Shown: positions 43,975-57,692, counted from the first letter of the stretch. The stretch: 64,000 nt of DNA from Adhaeribacter radiodurans (GCF_014075995.1 NZ_CP055153.1:5208001-5272000); one strand, 5' to 3'. The notes: generated from the sequence alone by a model not told the origin. Numbers and translations: made by a program.

Positions 43975-45090
43975 ATGTCCGTTTTAAATGGCATAAAAGT
44001 AAATACCGATTGCATTTATTTCCGGGGCGATGTTCCCTGTAAACCAAATAAAGAATCGGGTTATATATGCAATGATTGTCCGGTTTATACGCCTATTCAA
44101 ACGCGCATTCTTATTATTAAATTAGGGGCGATTGGCGATGTAATCCGAACAACGCCATTACTCCGGAAAATACGGGCTACTTATCCACAAGCTAAAATTA
44201 CCTGGCTCACCCATACGCCAGCTATTCTTCCCAAAAACGAAATAGAAGAAATTTTAAAATTTGACTTAGCGGCCATTCTGTATCTGCAAAACACCAGTTT
44301 TGATATCTTATTCAATTTAGATAAAGACAAAGAAGCCTGCGCCCTGCACGATACCATTTCGGCAAAACAAAAATTTGGTTACACCTTACAAAATGGTGTT
44401 GCTTATCCATCTAATTCGTTAGCCAATCATAAGTATTTAACCGGGGTTTTTGACCAAGTAAGTCTGGCAAATAAAAAGTCGTACGTAGAAGAAATCTTTG
44501 AATTGTGCGGTTGGCAGTTTAACTACGAAGAATATATTTTTGACACCCACGAAGACAAAGGTTATGTATGGCCACTTGACCGTACCAAACCACTTATCGG
44601 CCTGAATACCGGTTGCGGTGACCGTTGGACAACCCGGCTGTGGTCGGATGAGAAATGGCTAGAGCTTATTCGTTTACTACAGCAGCAAAACTTTACGGTG
44701 GTATTATTGGGAGGTGAACAAGAAGATGCTCGCAATAAACGACTCAGTGAAGCTTCTAAGGCTACTTACTTAGGTTATTTTAAGTTAGAGCAATTTATTA
44801 ATCTAATGTACCAGATGGACGTAATTGTTACGCAGGTAACCATGGCCATGCACATTGCCATTGCGTTGCGCAAGAAAATGGTTCTGCTGAACAACATCTT
44901 TAATCCCCACGAATTTGAACTGTACGGTCGGGGCGTAATTATTCAGCCGAATAAAGATTGTGCTTGTTTTTACCGGGGTACTTGTAAATTTGGCACTTCC
45001 TGCATGGAAGATTTACCTGCCGCTAAAGTTTGGCAAGCCGTTAAAGATACGCTAAAATCAGGAGTTATACCTGCGCCGCCACTTGCTTAA
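43975..45090 (+). CDS. Family 9 glycosyltransferase with cysteine clusters at both ends
   Basis: A 371-residue heptosyltransferase-like GT-B enzyme: IIKLGAIGDVIRTTPLL is the N-terminal Rossmann motif and GLNTGCGDRWTTRLW begins the donor-binding half. It has an unusual N-terminal segment before the GT fold with Cys12, Cys20, Cys29 and Cys32, and a C-terminal segment PNKDCACFYRGTCKFGTSC with four more; these could jointly bind a metal. Its 3' end overlaps the convergent glycosyltransferase gene by 26 bp. It lies 41 bp after purB on the same strand. Probably adds a sugar to a lipid or surface glycan. Confidence 0.85.
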   Translation: MSVLNGIKVNTDCIYFRGDVPCKPNKESGYICNDCPVYTPIQTRILIIKLGAIGDVIRTTPLLRKIRATYPQAKITWLTHTPAILPKNEIEEILKFDLAAILYLQNTSFDILFNLDKDKEACALHDTISAKQKFGYTLQNGVAYPSNSLANHKYLTGVFDQVSLANKKSYVEEIFELCGWQFNYEEYIFDTHEDKGYVWPLDRTKPLIGLNTGCGDRWTTRLWSDEKWLELIRLLQQQNFTVVLLGGEQEDARNKRLSEASKATYLGYFKLEQFINLMYQMDVIVTQVTMAMHIAIALRKKMVLLNNIFNPHEFELYGRGVIIQPNKDCACFYRGTCKFGTSCMEDLPAAKVWQAVKDTLKSGVIPAPPLA

Positions 45091-46201
45091 GCGTTTGCAC
45101 CATACTTTCCCAGGAAAACTGCTTTTTTAATATACTAACTTGTTCCGTCAGAAAAGCTTCCCGGTCCTTTTCGTAAAAATCTGCAATGGCTGCGGCAATA
45201 GCTTCCGGATCTACGGGAGTAACATAACCTGCCTTACCGTCTGGCACCAATTCGGCTAACCCTCCTACATTTGTTACTACCATAGGCTTATTAAAATGAT
45301 ACGCAATCTGCGAAACCCCACTTTGAGTAGCCTGTTTGTAAGGTTGAACAACTAAATCAGACGCGCAAAAATATTGTCTTACCTGGTTGTTCGGGATAAA
45401 ATCCGTAGCACGTATAATTTTATCTTCTAATTGGTATTGCGTTATTAATTGGTTATACACTTCAGGACTTTCGTAAAACTCGCCGGCAATGATAAGCTTT
45501 AATTTTTTATACTGAGCCAGTTTTTCGCTGGCAAAAGCTTTTAATAAAATATCCAGCCCCTTGTAACTCCGGATAAACCCAAAAAATAAAATGTAATGGT
45601 AGTCGGGGTTTAAGTTTAATAAACGTTGCGCTTCGAGTTTTGAAAGAGGCTCTCCAAAATTATCGTACAAAGGATGCGGATGATATACTTTTACTTTAGT
45701 AGGTTGCAGCTTTTTTAAATCACCTAGCACGGCTTTCGACATGGTTACAAAACCTTGGCAGGCCTGCAAAAAATATTTAGTAAAAGGCAAATCGCCCATT
45801 CGTTTTTCGTGCGGAATGACATTATCGGTAATAGCTACAATTTTTGTATGCCTATTGCGGGCTACTACACGGGCAATGGTGCCTAAGGCTGGTCCCATAA
45901 AAGGCAGCCAAAATCGAAAAATTAGTATATCTGGTTTTTGCTGACGTAAATAGTTACCCGTTTTTAGCCAAGAAATGGGATTTACAGAATTTATAAATGC
46001 TTTAATATTTAAATTAAGAGGAGGAGCTTCGTCGGAGTACTGAGTCTTACCCGGAAACAAAAAACTGGGGTACTGCAAACTAAAAGTAATTATTTCTAAT
46101 TCGTCGCCGTCTTGCTGAAAAGCTTTAGCTAATCGTTCGTTATAAGTAGCTAAGCCACCGCGCAACGGATGAGCCGGTCCAACAATTACTATTTTAGACA
46201 T
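45065..46201 (-). CDS. Family 4 glycosyltransferase
   Basis: A 378-residue GT-B enzyme: the N-terminal glycine motif HPLRGGLATYNERLA, the middle FFGFIRSYKGLDILLKAFA, and the donor-site EX7E-like stretch in VQPYKQATQSGVSQIAYHFNKP (shown in part; VQPYKQATQSG). No membrane segments. It overlaps the family 2 gene upstream by 8 bp, so the two are translationally linked and probably act on the same glycan or lipid-linked product. Confidence 0.9.
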   Translation of the reverse strand: MSKIVIVGPAHPLRGGLATYNERLAKAFQQDGDELEIITFSLQYPSFLFPGKTQYSDEAPPLNLNIKAFINSVNPISWLKTGNYLRQQKPDILIFRFWLPFMGPALGTIARVVARNRHTKIVAITDNVIPHEKRMGDLPFTKYFLQACQGFVTMSKAVLGDLKKLQPTKVKVYHPHPLYDNFGEPLSKLEAQRLLNLNPDYHYILFFGFIRSYKGLDILLKAFASEKLAQYKKLKLIIAGEFYESPEVYNQLITQYQLEDKIIRATDFIPNNQVRQYFCASDLVVQPYKQATQSGVSQIAYHFNKPMVVTNVGGLAELVPDGKAGYVTPVDPEAIAAAIADFYEKDREAFLTEQVSILKKQFSWESMVQTLKQVAAQV

Positions 46202-47180
46202 GCGTTGGCCTTAATCCTATCTGATCCCGGATTAGATACTCCTTTTTACGACTACCCGTAAGGGAAATCATTTCGGCTAGAAAACCAGCTAAAAATAGCT
46301 GTACTCCAATTATTAAGGCTACTAAGGCCAGGAAGAATAATGGTTGCGCGACCACATCGCGGGTGCGCTGGTGCAGGTAAAATGAAGAATATATTTTATC
46401 ACCAATCAGCCACATGGTAATAACAAAACCTATCAGAAAAGATAAGGTACCCATGGCACCAAAAAAGTGCATGGGGCGTTTCTTAAACCGAGAAACAAAT
46501 GTAATGGATAGTAAATCAAGAAATCCGTAAACAAATCGTTCTAGCCCAAATTTAGTAGTACCATATTTCCGCTCGCGGTGCTGTACTACCTTCTCCCCAA
46601 TTTTCTTAAAGCCGTTCCACTTGGCAATTACCGGAATATAACGGTGCATTTCGCCGTATACATCAATACTTTTTACTACCCTTTGATCGTAGGCTTTCAA
46701 CCCACAATTAAAATCATGCAAAGGTATCCGGGAAATTTTACGGGTAACCCCATTAAATAATTTCGTCGGAATAGTTTTAGACAAAGGATCAAAACGTTTC
46801 TTCTTCCAACCCGAAACTAAATCATATCCTTGTTCGGTAATCATTTGGTATAACTCCGGTATTTCATCCGGGCTATCTTGTAAATCGGCATCCATGGTAA
46901 TGATTACTTTACCACGTGTTTCCTTAAAACCAACATTTAAAGCAGCTGATTTACCATAATTCCGGTTAAACCGGATGGCCCTGATTGCGGGATTTATAGC
47001 AGAAAGGTCCTGAATAACGTTCCAAGAATTATCGGTACTACCATCATCTACTAAAATAATTTCATAAGAATAGCCGTGCGAAACCATCACACGGCTAATC
47101 CACTGGGTAAGTTCCGGTAAGGATTCTGCTTCGTCCAGAAGGGGAATCACTACCGATATATCTAAATCGGGTTTTTGCAT
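46194..47180 (-). CDS. Family 2 glycosyltransferase with two C-terminal membrane helices (GtrB/ArnC-like)
   Basis: A 328-residue inverting glycosyltransferase: VVIPLLDEAESLPEL, ILVDDGSTDNSW, the DxD motif TMDADLQDSPDEI, and HRERKYGTTKFG near the membrane. Two helices (residues ~240-262 and ~277-303) follow, as in GtrB/ArnC enzymes that load a sugar onto polyprenyl phosphate. Eight-bp overlap with the family 4 gene. Confidence 0.92.
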   Translation of the reverse strand: MQKPDLDISVVIPLLDEAESLPELTQWISRVMVSHGYSYEIILVDDGSTDNSWNVIQDLSAINPAIRAIRFNRNYGKSAALNVGFKETRGKVIITMDADLQDSPDEIPELYQMITEQGYDLVSGWKKKRFDPLSKTIPTKLFNGVTRKISRIPLHDFNCGLKAYDQRVVKSIDVYGEMHRYIPVIAKWNGFKKIGEKVVQHRERKYGTTKFGLERFVYGFLDLLSITFVSRFKKRPMHFFGAMGTLSFLIGFVITMWLIGDKIYSSFYLHQRTRDVVAQPLFFLALVALIIGVQLFLAGFLAEMISLTGSRKKEYLIRDQIGLRPTHV

Positions 47181-47189
47181 TAAAATTAT

Positions 47190-47726
47190 TTATTCAAATT
47201 CAGGTCGGGTACGCTTTAGTATAGCCGAAATAACTAACGATAATAAAAATCCAAAAAATAAACCTCCAAAAACAGCAAATACTACTATCATACCAGGAGT
47301 CATCATTTTTTCAGATACCGAAATTGCTTGTTCTATTTGATCATCGCTCATACCTCTCTTTTCTAGTTCGGATACCTGCATCTCACGCATTTTATCAATA
47401 AAGCCTGTATCAATAAATTTTACGTAGATAAAAGTAAAAATTCCTCCTAGCAAACTTGATACTGTTGTTACGAGAGTTCCTATACCCAAGCCTTGCCCGT
47501 AAGACATGTAATTATTATTCTGCCGTTTAAATTCCCGCATGGCTAATACAATAGCCCCAATCAGAATAACAAACGATATCCAACTTAAGGCTTTATTGGT
47601 AAAAGCCAGGTCTGTAATATTTAAAATAAGCGAGTAAACAATAGAAATAATCCCGCAGATTAGTCCGTAACGTAGGGCAATAGCATTTTTTGAAGGAGCT
47701 ACCGTTGTAGTAGAATAATTATCCAT
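47190..47726 (-). CDS. DUF4199 membrane protein
   Basis: A 178-residue protein with four membrane helices: RYGLICGIISIVYSLIL, WISFVILIGAIVLAM, GTLVTTVSSLLGGIFTF, and VVFAVFGGLFFGFLLS. The order and the segment MREFKRQNNNYMSYGQGLGIG match DUF4199, a Bacteroidota family of unknown function. A soluble acidic loop lies between helices 3 and 4. It starts 26 bp downstream of another DUF4199 gene and ends 10 bp before the glycosyltransferase. Confidence 0.85.
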   Translation of the reverse strand: MDNYSTTTVAPSKNAIALRYGLICGIISIVYSLILNITDLAFTNKALSWISFVILIGAIVLAMREFKRQNNNYMSYGQGLGIGTLVTTVSSLLGGIFTFIYVKFIDTGFIDKMREMQVSELEKRGMSDDQIEQAISVSEKMMTPGMIVVFAVFGGLFFGFLLSLVISAILKRTRPEFE

Positions 47727-47751
47727 AACCGTTTAAATTAGTTTAAATGCT

Positions 47752-48264
47752 TTATTTTCGGTAAAATGTAGCTGATACTAAGGAGAATAAAAAACCTACT
47801 AGTAACAATTTCAAAAAATTATCGAGAACTAAAGATTTAACGGTAATTTGGTCGAGCTTGGTATAGTTTAAAGCGTAAACCTGTTTTCCATTTGGCAAGT
47901 TAAGAAAGTGACTTTTATTCTGTTCCATCATGGTTTTCATTTCCTGAATATGCCCTTGCAGTGCTTCTGCTCCCACTATCAAAGAAAACGCATAAATTAA
48001 TAACCCAAAAGTTATGGCCGCTATAAAGGAGGTTAACCATGCCAGTTTTAAACCTTTAAAAAACCTTAAATCTGAATTAAATTTTCTTTTATAATAAGCA
48101 GTACCTGTAAATAAGAACACCGGTAGTAAGAATAAAGCATAAAAAGCATTCTGGCCGTACGGATTATTCCCTGTTAGGTAAACGATTAGTATCACTAAGA
48201 AACTAGCCCCTGCTGCTAATACTCCAAATCGTACGGCTGTTCTTAAAACTGCTTGCTCCAACAT
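47752..48264 (-). CDS. DUF4199-like membrane protein
   Basis: A 170-residue protein with four predicted helices, arranged like the neighbour downstream: FGVLAAGASFLVILIVYL, FYALFLLPVFLFTGTAYY, LTSFIAAITFGLLIYAF and LLLVGFLFSLVSATFY, with FFKGLKLAWLTSF resembling the GYGQG-like junction of DUF4199. It looks like a diverged tandem copy. Function unknown. Confidence 0.78.
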   Translation of the reverse strand: MLEQAVLRTAVRFGVLAAGASFLVILIVYLTGNNPYGQNAFYALFLLPVFLFTGTAYYKRKFNSDLRFFKGLKLAWLTSFIAAITFGLLIYAFSLIVGAEALQGHIQEMKTMMEQNKSHFLNLPNGKQVYALNYTKLDQITVKSLVLDNFLKLLLVGFLFSLVSATFYRK

Positions 48265-48307
48265 TGCTATAAATTAATTCTGGTACTTTTAGGAAAGCCT
48301 TCTTTTG

Positions 48308-49594
48308 CTAGAGAGTATAATCGGGATTTAACACCAACTGATTTTTGTTTACAATACCAAAAACTTGCCCTTGCAACGTATGGTCAAAAAAAGGATTATT
48401 TTTACTTTTAGAAGCTGTGCTAGATTCACTCGGAATCCAGGTCTGATTCGGGTTAAATAAAGTTAAATTAGCTACTTCCCCTACTTTAATGGCGGGGATT
48501 TCTTTTTTTAAGATATTACGCGGCGCAAAAGCTAATTTTGTAATTACTTGTTCCAGGCCAATTACAGGACTTAAATAAGTATTTGCCACAGCAAAAGCAG
48601 TTTCTAAACTTGTAATTCCAAACTCTGCTAAATCAAACTCCAGATTCTTAGATTCAGTGTCTTGAGGGCGGTGCGCCGAAACTAATGCATCAATCGTACC
48701 ATCCGCTAAACCTTGTAATAAAGCTTCTCTGTCTCGCTGAGATCGGAAAGGTGGATTTACTTTATAATTGGTATCAAAAGGTAATATCTCTTCGTCGGTA
48801 AAGGCCGTTTGGAAAGCGGCCATATCGCAGGTAATATTTAATCCCTCTCGTTTAGCTTCCCGGATTAATTCAACTGCCTCTGCCGAAGAAATTAAAGTAA
48901 AATGCAAACGACCACCCGTATATTTAAGTAATTTTATATCCCGAGTCACAACTACTTCTTCGGCCAGGGAAGGCATGCCTTTTAATCCTAATTGCGTGCT
49001 CATAATGCCTTCGTGCATTAAACCGTGTTGCGTAAGGCTACTATTCTCGGGTTTCTGAATCAAAAGTCCATCGAAAAATTGTACATATTGCAAAGCTTTT
49101 ACAAGTACATCAGCCTGTTGCACTGGCTGTAAACCATCCGTAAAAGCAATAGCTCCTGCTACATGCAAATCTATCATTTCGGTAAGTTCTTTTCCTTGAG
49201 CATTCATAGTGATTGCTCCTAGGGAATAAAAACTTACCGGCAATATTCTCGAACGATTTTGAATATACCCAATCGAGTTCTTGGTTTGGTGCACTGGTTC
49301 TACATTAGGTAGGCAAGCTACTTCGGTAAATCCGCCTTTCACTGCAGCCAGAGCTGCACTTTGTAAATCTTCCTTGTGTTCAAAACCGGGATCACCAATC
49401 CAGGCATTCATATCTAGCCACCCCACAGAAACGCATAAACCAGCCTGGTTAATTGTTTCTGTTTCTGAATTAGGTGTTGGTATATTTTGACTAATATCAC
49501 TTATATAACCATCTTTAATCAATATATCAGTGGTACTCTGATGCAATTTAGAAGCGGGAGCAATTACTTTTACTGATTTAAGTAATACCTGCAT
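48308..49594 (-). CDS. Dihydroorotase-like protein lacking metal ligands (probable pseudoenzyme)
   Basis: A 428-residue protein of type I dihydroorotase length and layout (TIM-barrel amidohydrolase). The family's HxH metal motif in DxHxHxRxPG is DMNAWIGDPG here (Asn63 and Trp65). The HcED motif is IQKPEN (Gln180), the cHVST motif is FTLISS (Leu234) and the DHAPH motif is SAHRPQD (Ala307). The FTDDG segment is FTDG. All usual ligand positions are therefore altered while flanking sequence is kept. Such non-catalytic homologues are known as partners of aspartate transcarbamoylase in some bacteria; no pyrB is adjacent here. It ends 43 bp before DUF4199 and begins 1 bp after the BatA-like gene. 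Confidence 0.88.
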   Translation of the reverse strand: MQVLLKSVKVIAPASKLHQSTTDILIKDGYISDISQNIPTPNSETETINQAGLCVSVGWLDMNAWIGDPGFEHKEDLQSAALAAVKGGFTEVACLPNVEPVHQTKNSIGYIQNRSRILPVSFYSLGAITMNAQGKELTEMIDLHVAGAIAFTDGLQPVQQADVLVKALQYVQFFDGLLIQKPENSSLTQHGLMHEGIMSTQLGLKGMPSLAEEVVVTRDIKLLKYTGGRLHFTLISSAEAVELIREAKREGLNITCDMAAFQTAFTDEEILPFDTNYKVNPPFRSQRDREALLQGLADGTIDALVSAHRPQDTESKNLEFDLAEFGITSLETAFAVANTYLSPVIGLEQVITKLAFAPRNILKKEIPAIKVGEVANLTLFNPNQTWIPSESSTASKSKNNPFFDHTLQGQVFGIVNKNQLVLNPDYTL

Positions 49595-49595
49595 G

Positions 49596-51611
49596 TTAGA
49601 AATATCGGATTAGTAAAATTTCTGTGAACATAAAAACAAGACACAATATTAGACAATATTTCCATAGAGGTACACCTAAATTTTCGGTTGTTAACTCTTT
49701 TTTTAAGTCTAGTTGGTTTGTAGCATTAATTACATGAATATTTTTTTGCCCTGCCGTAAGTCTTTGCAGTTCTTGTACTGTATACTGCTTTAAAAAAGAT
49801 TCTTTTTTATCAAAATTAAAAGCTAATCTAGCTAGTACTGAATCTTTTTGGATTAATTCATAAAATCCTGCTTCGTTTGCCTCAGCCGGAATACCAAGAA
49901 CCAATTCGTTTTTCCGAACTTGTTGCTCCGGAATGAAAGATGTGCTATCCTTACGTAATTGTACTATTTGGTCTGCTGGCGCACTTTGTTTAAAAGGAAT
50001 AGTAAGAATACGATTACTCATGGAGTAGGCTAAAGGCTGTTGCTCCCGAGAACTAAGCATTCCTATTTTATACATTACCGGCACAAACAAAGCATGATTC
50101 TGAAAATCGGAATAAGCTTCTGTTAAAGGCGAAGCAAACATATAAATCTGACCATTGCCTAATCTAAAAGAAGACAAAAAGCTTCCCCCTTCTTTAAAAG
50201 ATAAAATATCACTAGCAGACCGATTCCAGCGCCAAAGCCTGGTACCTTGTGGTAAAATAGTATTACGATTTTGCTCGCTGAATATATTTTGGAAAAACGG
50301 GTTACGTATTTCAGGGTACGCGAGTAAACTTTTACTTGCTCCTTGCTGATTCTGTACTAATTGCACATTGCTTAATTGTAATTTAGCTAAGAAACTTTGA
50401 TAAGAATTATAATTAACCTTATCACCTGGTATGATAAGGATGTTACCTCCATCCTGAACAAATGAACGTAAGTTATCCGCCAAAGGAGCATCTATATCGT
50501 TAATGCTATTTAAAACAATTAAATCGGCCTGATTAATTTGTTTATAATTTATATTATTTACAGAGGAGGCTGTATATCTAAATATATTTTCGTTTGTAAA
50601 TAGATTATTACCAATTAAGTTATTGGAATTAATTTCTAAAATCTTAATGCTTTCTGAAGGCTTTAGAATAAAATAAAAAGTATTATCAAAAGTCACTGGA
50701 AAATCTTCAATAACAATCCTGCAATTTGCCATATTGTTACTACTTAATCGGTAATTTAGGGTAAATGGAACGGTTCGGTTAGGTGGCACATTTACACTTA
50801 ACGCTGAAACCTGTTTATTATCAATAAAGAATTTAACCTGACAATCTTTTTCCGTAATTCCTGCGTTACGTACTCTTACTTGAAGCGCATTCTCTTCATT
50901 TTGTCTTATAAATACATCTTCGCTATAAACAGTATCTATCAATAAGTTATTTTCACTTGAGCTTTGAATTGGTACTAAATAATATTCATTTACATTGTCA
51001 GGTATCTGGAAAGAATTAGGCTTAACTATCGACTTTTGAAAATCAGAGAATAGAAAACCCTTAAATGGCTTTCTATCTTCTTCTTGATTGAACCAGGAAA
51101 ATATAGAATGCAGAGAACGGGAGTTAACCGCTTCTTTTATAAGCCCTACTTGTTTCTGAAAATTAGATTTATTTAAATCAGTATATGAAAACTTCGAATT
51201 TGTACTTATCTGGTAAGAAGAATTTACATTAAAAAACTTAGTTAATTCATTTGTTTGGTCTAGAGCAGTTTGCAATAAAGTATTATTGCCAATTTTAGCT
51301 TCATTCTGCATGCTAAATGAATTATCAATAAACACTTTCGCTCTATTAGTAGACAAACCTATCTTGTTTCCATTAGACAGGTATGGTTGGCTAAACAATA
51401 AAACTAATGAAATAATAAAACATATACGAGCTAGGAGAATGAGCCATTGTTTTAATCTCCTATGGCTAGCAGTAATGCTTTTTACTTCTTTAATAAATTT
51501 TAAATTAGTAAAGAAAACATGCTTCGCTCTTCGTAATTCAATTAAGTGTATTACAATAGGAATACTAACCGCGAGTAAACCATACAAGAAGGTCGGGAAG
51601 AGAAAACTCAT
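49596..51611 (-). CDS. BatA-domain membrane protein
   Basis: A 671-residue protein with an N-terminal BatA/aerotolerance module: two helices (residues ~5-20 and ~57-80) around the conserved basic stretch FTNLKFIKEVKSITASHRRLKQW (quoted in two parts: FTNLKFIKEV and SHRRLKQW). A von Willebrand-like region follows with VFIDNSFSM (residues ~103-111), then a long extracytoplasmic part with beta-rich domains, and a C-terminal helix (ILCLVFMFTEILLIRYF). BatA-type proteins occur in clusters with MoxR ATPases; here it stands beside the dihydroorotase homologue, a frequent Bacteroidota order. Cotranscription with that gene is very likely (1 bp gap). Confidence 0.88.
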   Translation of the reverse strand: MSFLFPTFLYGLLAVSIPIVIHLIELRRAKHVFFTNLKFIKEVKSITASHRRLKQWLILLARICFIISLVLLFSQPYLSNGNKIGLSTNRAKVFIDNSFSMQNEAKIGNNTLLQTALDQTNELTKFFNVNSSYQISTNSKFSYTDLNKSNFQKQVGLIKEAVNSRSLHSIFSWFNQEEDRKPFKGFLFSDFQKSIVKPNSFQIPDNVNEYYLVPIQSSSENNLLIDTVYSEDVFIRQNEENALQVRVRNAGITEKDCQVKFFIDNKQVSALSVNVPPNRTVPFTLNYRLSSNNMANCRIVIEDFPVTFDNTFYFILKPSESIKILEINSNNLIGNNLFTNENIFRYTASSVNNINYKQINQADLIVLNSINDIDAPLADNLRSFVQDGGNILIIPGDKVNYNSYQSFLAKLQLSNVQLVQNQQGASKSLLAYPEIRNPFFQNIFSEQNRNTILPQGTRLWRWNRSASDILSFKEGGSFLSSFRLGNGQIYMFASPLTEAYSDFQNHALFVPVMYKIGMLSSREQQPLAYSMSNRILTIPFKQSAPADQIVQLRKDSTSFIPEQQVRKNELVLGIPAEANEAGFYELIQKDSVLARLAFNFDKKESFLKQYTVQELQRLTAGQKNIHVINATNQLDLKKELTTENLGVPLWKYCLILCLVFMFTEILLIRYF

Positions 51612-51853
51612 TACAAATTTCTTTTTAAACTAAAGTATGTAATTTACTAACTTACATATAAAGAAGTTTATTATAATGTAATAAATTAGCTTTAAATCAA
51701 ACTTTGTTATTAGAAGTTACCTCTTTATTGTCAGTATAATAAATAAATCATTTGTATTTTCTAAAGCCTTAGCGGGGATGCTGCTCGGCTTTCTGCTGTA
51801 AAACTTCTTAAACTGGCTGGTTCTATTTCGCTATTTGATAGTAGTAAACCGAC

Positions 51854-52030
51854 TTACTTAAATTTAACTCCTAGCATGCCTTGCTGATGACTATTAATGT
51901 TTGGTGGCACATCTCTTCCATTAACTTCCGCTTTGGGAAGGGCTTCGAAGATTTTTTCTATGCTCTCTTTCTTTAGCTTTAGGTTAAGAGCCAATTTAGC
52001 ATAAATTGCCTTGGTCCTCGTGAAGCGGTA
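51854..52030 (-). pseudogene. Possible remnant of a coding sequence
   Basis: A 58-codon open stretch on the minus strand ends with TAA at 51854 and is preceded in frame by TAG at 52031, without a start. Its conceptual product (YRFTRTKAIYAKLALN..., ending MLGVKFK) is lysine- and leucine-rich and looks protein-like rather than random. I cannot name the family; it may be the tail of a decayed gene. Low confidence. Confidence 0.3.
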
Positions 52031-52133
52031 CTATAAGGTCACCAAGGTTCAAGGGTTAGATTACCAATCATTTCCACTAATCTTGGTAGGCAAGAACTTT
52101 TTGGAAGTTGTTCTCTTCTACTTGTACGTTAAG

Positions 52134-52178
52134 GTTCTAAATATTGACGTTCTAAATAGTGAGGTTCTAAATAGTTAA
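52134..52178. repeat. Three tandem 15-bp repeats
   Basis: Units 52134-52148, 52149-52163 and 52164-52178 share GTTCTAAATA followed by variable TTGAC, GTGAG and GTTAA. Confidence 0.75.
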
Positions 52179-52281
52179 TTATGGTAATACGTGATACCTA
52201 AACCCGTGATTATACCTTTCCAGGTTCTTTCATTTTTATAAAGAGAGAAGAATAAGGCAAGAATCCGCTACCCATTTCACT

Positions 52282-52324
52282 AAAAAGCAGAACGCCCGCA
52301 TCTTCAAGGAAGGTGGGGGCGTTC
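52282..52324 (-). terminator. rRNA operon terminator
   Basis: On the minus strand, just after the 5S gene, a 16-bp stem (arms 52309-52324 and 52290-52305, two mismatches) with a 3-nt loop is followed by CTTTTT at 52282-52287. Confidence 0.85.
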
Positions 52325-52336
52325 AGAGGAAAAAAG

Positions 52337-52447
52337 GGGTTGGCGGCTACCTACTCTCCCGCATGTGATTGCAGTACCATTGGCGCTACGGGGCTTAACT
52401 GCTCTGTTCGGAAAGGGAAGAGGTGAACACCCGCGCTATAACCACCA
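52337..52447 (-). rRNA. rrf: 5S ribosomal RNA
   Basis: About 111 nt recognised by the conserved CCGAACAGAGCAGTTAAGCC region and the complementary ends (GGTGGTTATAGC and GCTACCTACTCTCCC-side). It is the last gene of the rRNA operon; ends are approximate within a few bases. Confidence 0.93.
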
Positions 52448-52596
52448 TTATTGTTCGGCTTACTGGTTAAGTAAGCGAAGCTGCCTGGGCAGCTTTGATA
52501 ATGGCTAAAGTCTTATTCACTAGCACCACGTGCTAGCGTAACATAAATGGGCAAGAGAAAACGCTACCGTGGACTGGAAGTAAACAGGGTTTTTAA

Positions 52597-55486
<2,890 letters not shown>

Positions 55487-55545
55487 AAAAAATTTACTCT
55501 TTACTCGTATTTACAGTCTACTCTAGTTTTTCTCTTGCCATTATG

Positions 55546-55556
55546 TCAAAGAACTT
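55546..55556 (-). promoter_or_regulatory. boxA-like site before 23S
   Basis: Minus-strand AAGTTCTTTGA resembles the rRNA antitermination element boxA (GYTCTTTRA core). An identical 11-mer precedes the 16S gene. Confidence 0.6.
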
Positions 55557-55672
55557 TATCTTAGGCGTTAGTTGCTCGCTTGTGGGTCGATGGGATACAT
55601 CGGCCAGCCAAACAAAAAATCCTAAGTTTAGTAGTAAAGACCTGTTGCCTTTACTGAGGTACTATTTAAGTG

Positions 55673-55746
55673 TGGAGAATAACGGAGTCGAACCGTTGAC
55701 CTCCTGCGTGCAAAGCAGGCGCTCTAGCCAGCTGAGCTAATCCCCC
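55673..55746 (-). tRNA. tRNA-Ala (UGC)
   Basis: 74 nt in the rRNA spacer. The cloverleaf is complete: acceptor GGGGGAT/ATTCTCC, anticodon stem CCTGC-TTTGCAC-GCAGG with anticodon TGC, and T-loop GGTTCGACTCC. CCA is not encoded. Confidence 0.96.
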
Positions 55747-55752
55747 ATGTGC

Positions 55753-55829
55753 TGGTGGGCCTGCCTGGACTCGAACCAGGGACCTCTACATTATCAGTGT
55801 AGCGCTCTAACCACCTGAGCTACAAGCCC
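55753..55829 (-). tRNA. tRNA-Ile (GAU)
   Basis: 77 nt including an encoded CCA. Acceptor GGGCTTG/CAGGCCC, anticodon stem CTACA-CTGATAA-TGTAG with anticodon GAT, T-loop GGTTCGAGTCC. It is 6 bp upstream of tRNA-Ala in the usual Ile-Ala pair. Confidence 0.97.
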
Positions 55830-56035
55830 TCATTCTTCAGTTGAGTTGCATGCTCCGGCTTTCTTAAGCTTGAAGTCCTTCTTTCTTGTCCTTGCCCGCT
55901 CTCGTTTGCTTCTCAAGCTTACACGCAGCTATGATGCCACTTCTTTTTTTCCTGACTACTAACCAGTCGTTAGTAGCAATAAGGTTTGAATAAGAGAGAG
56001 AGAATAGCTAACCGGTTAGAGTAACCATCAGCTCC

Positions 56036-57557
<1,522 letters not shown>

Positions 57558-57692
57558 TAGAATATAATTTGTGAGTATCACTACTCAAATTTGTCTCGCT
57601 GGATGGTTACCTGCTCTTTTAACATAAGACCCTCTCACCATCAAGATGAGATGTAGCACTTATGCGGTTTGCTATTCTCTTTTCTCACTCAT

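Larger units (their letters stand above)
51612..52281. other. Gene-poor spacer upstream of the 5S end of the rRNA operon
   Basis: 670 bp without a full-length gene. It contains a short open stretch on the minus strand with protein-like composition (51854-52030) and a 15-bp triple repeat (52134-52178). No promoter with both boxes was recognised for the BatA gene. Confidence 0.6.
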
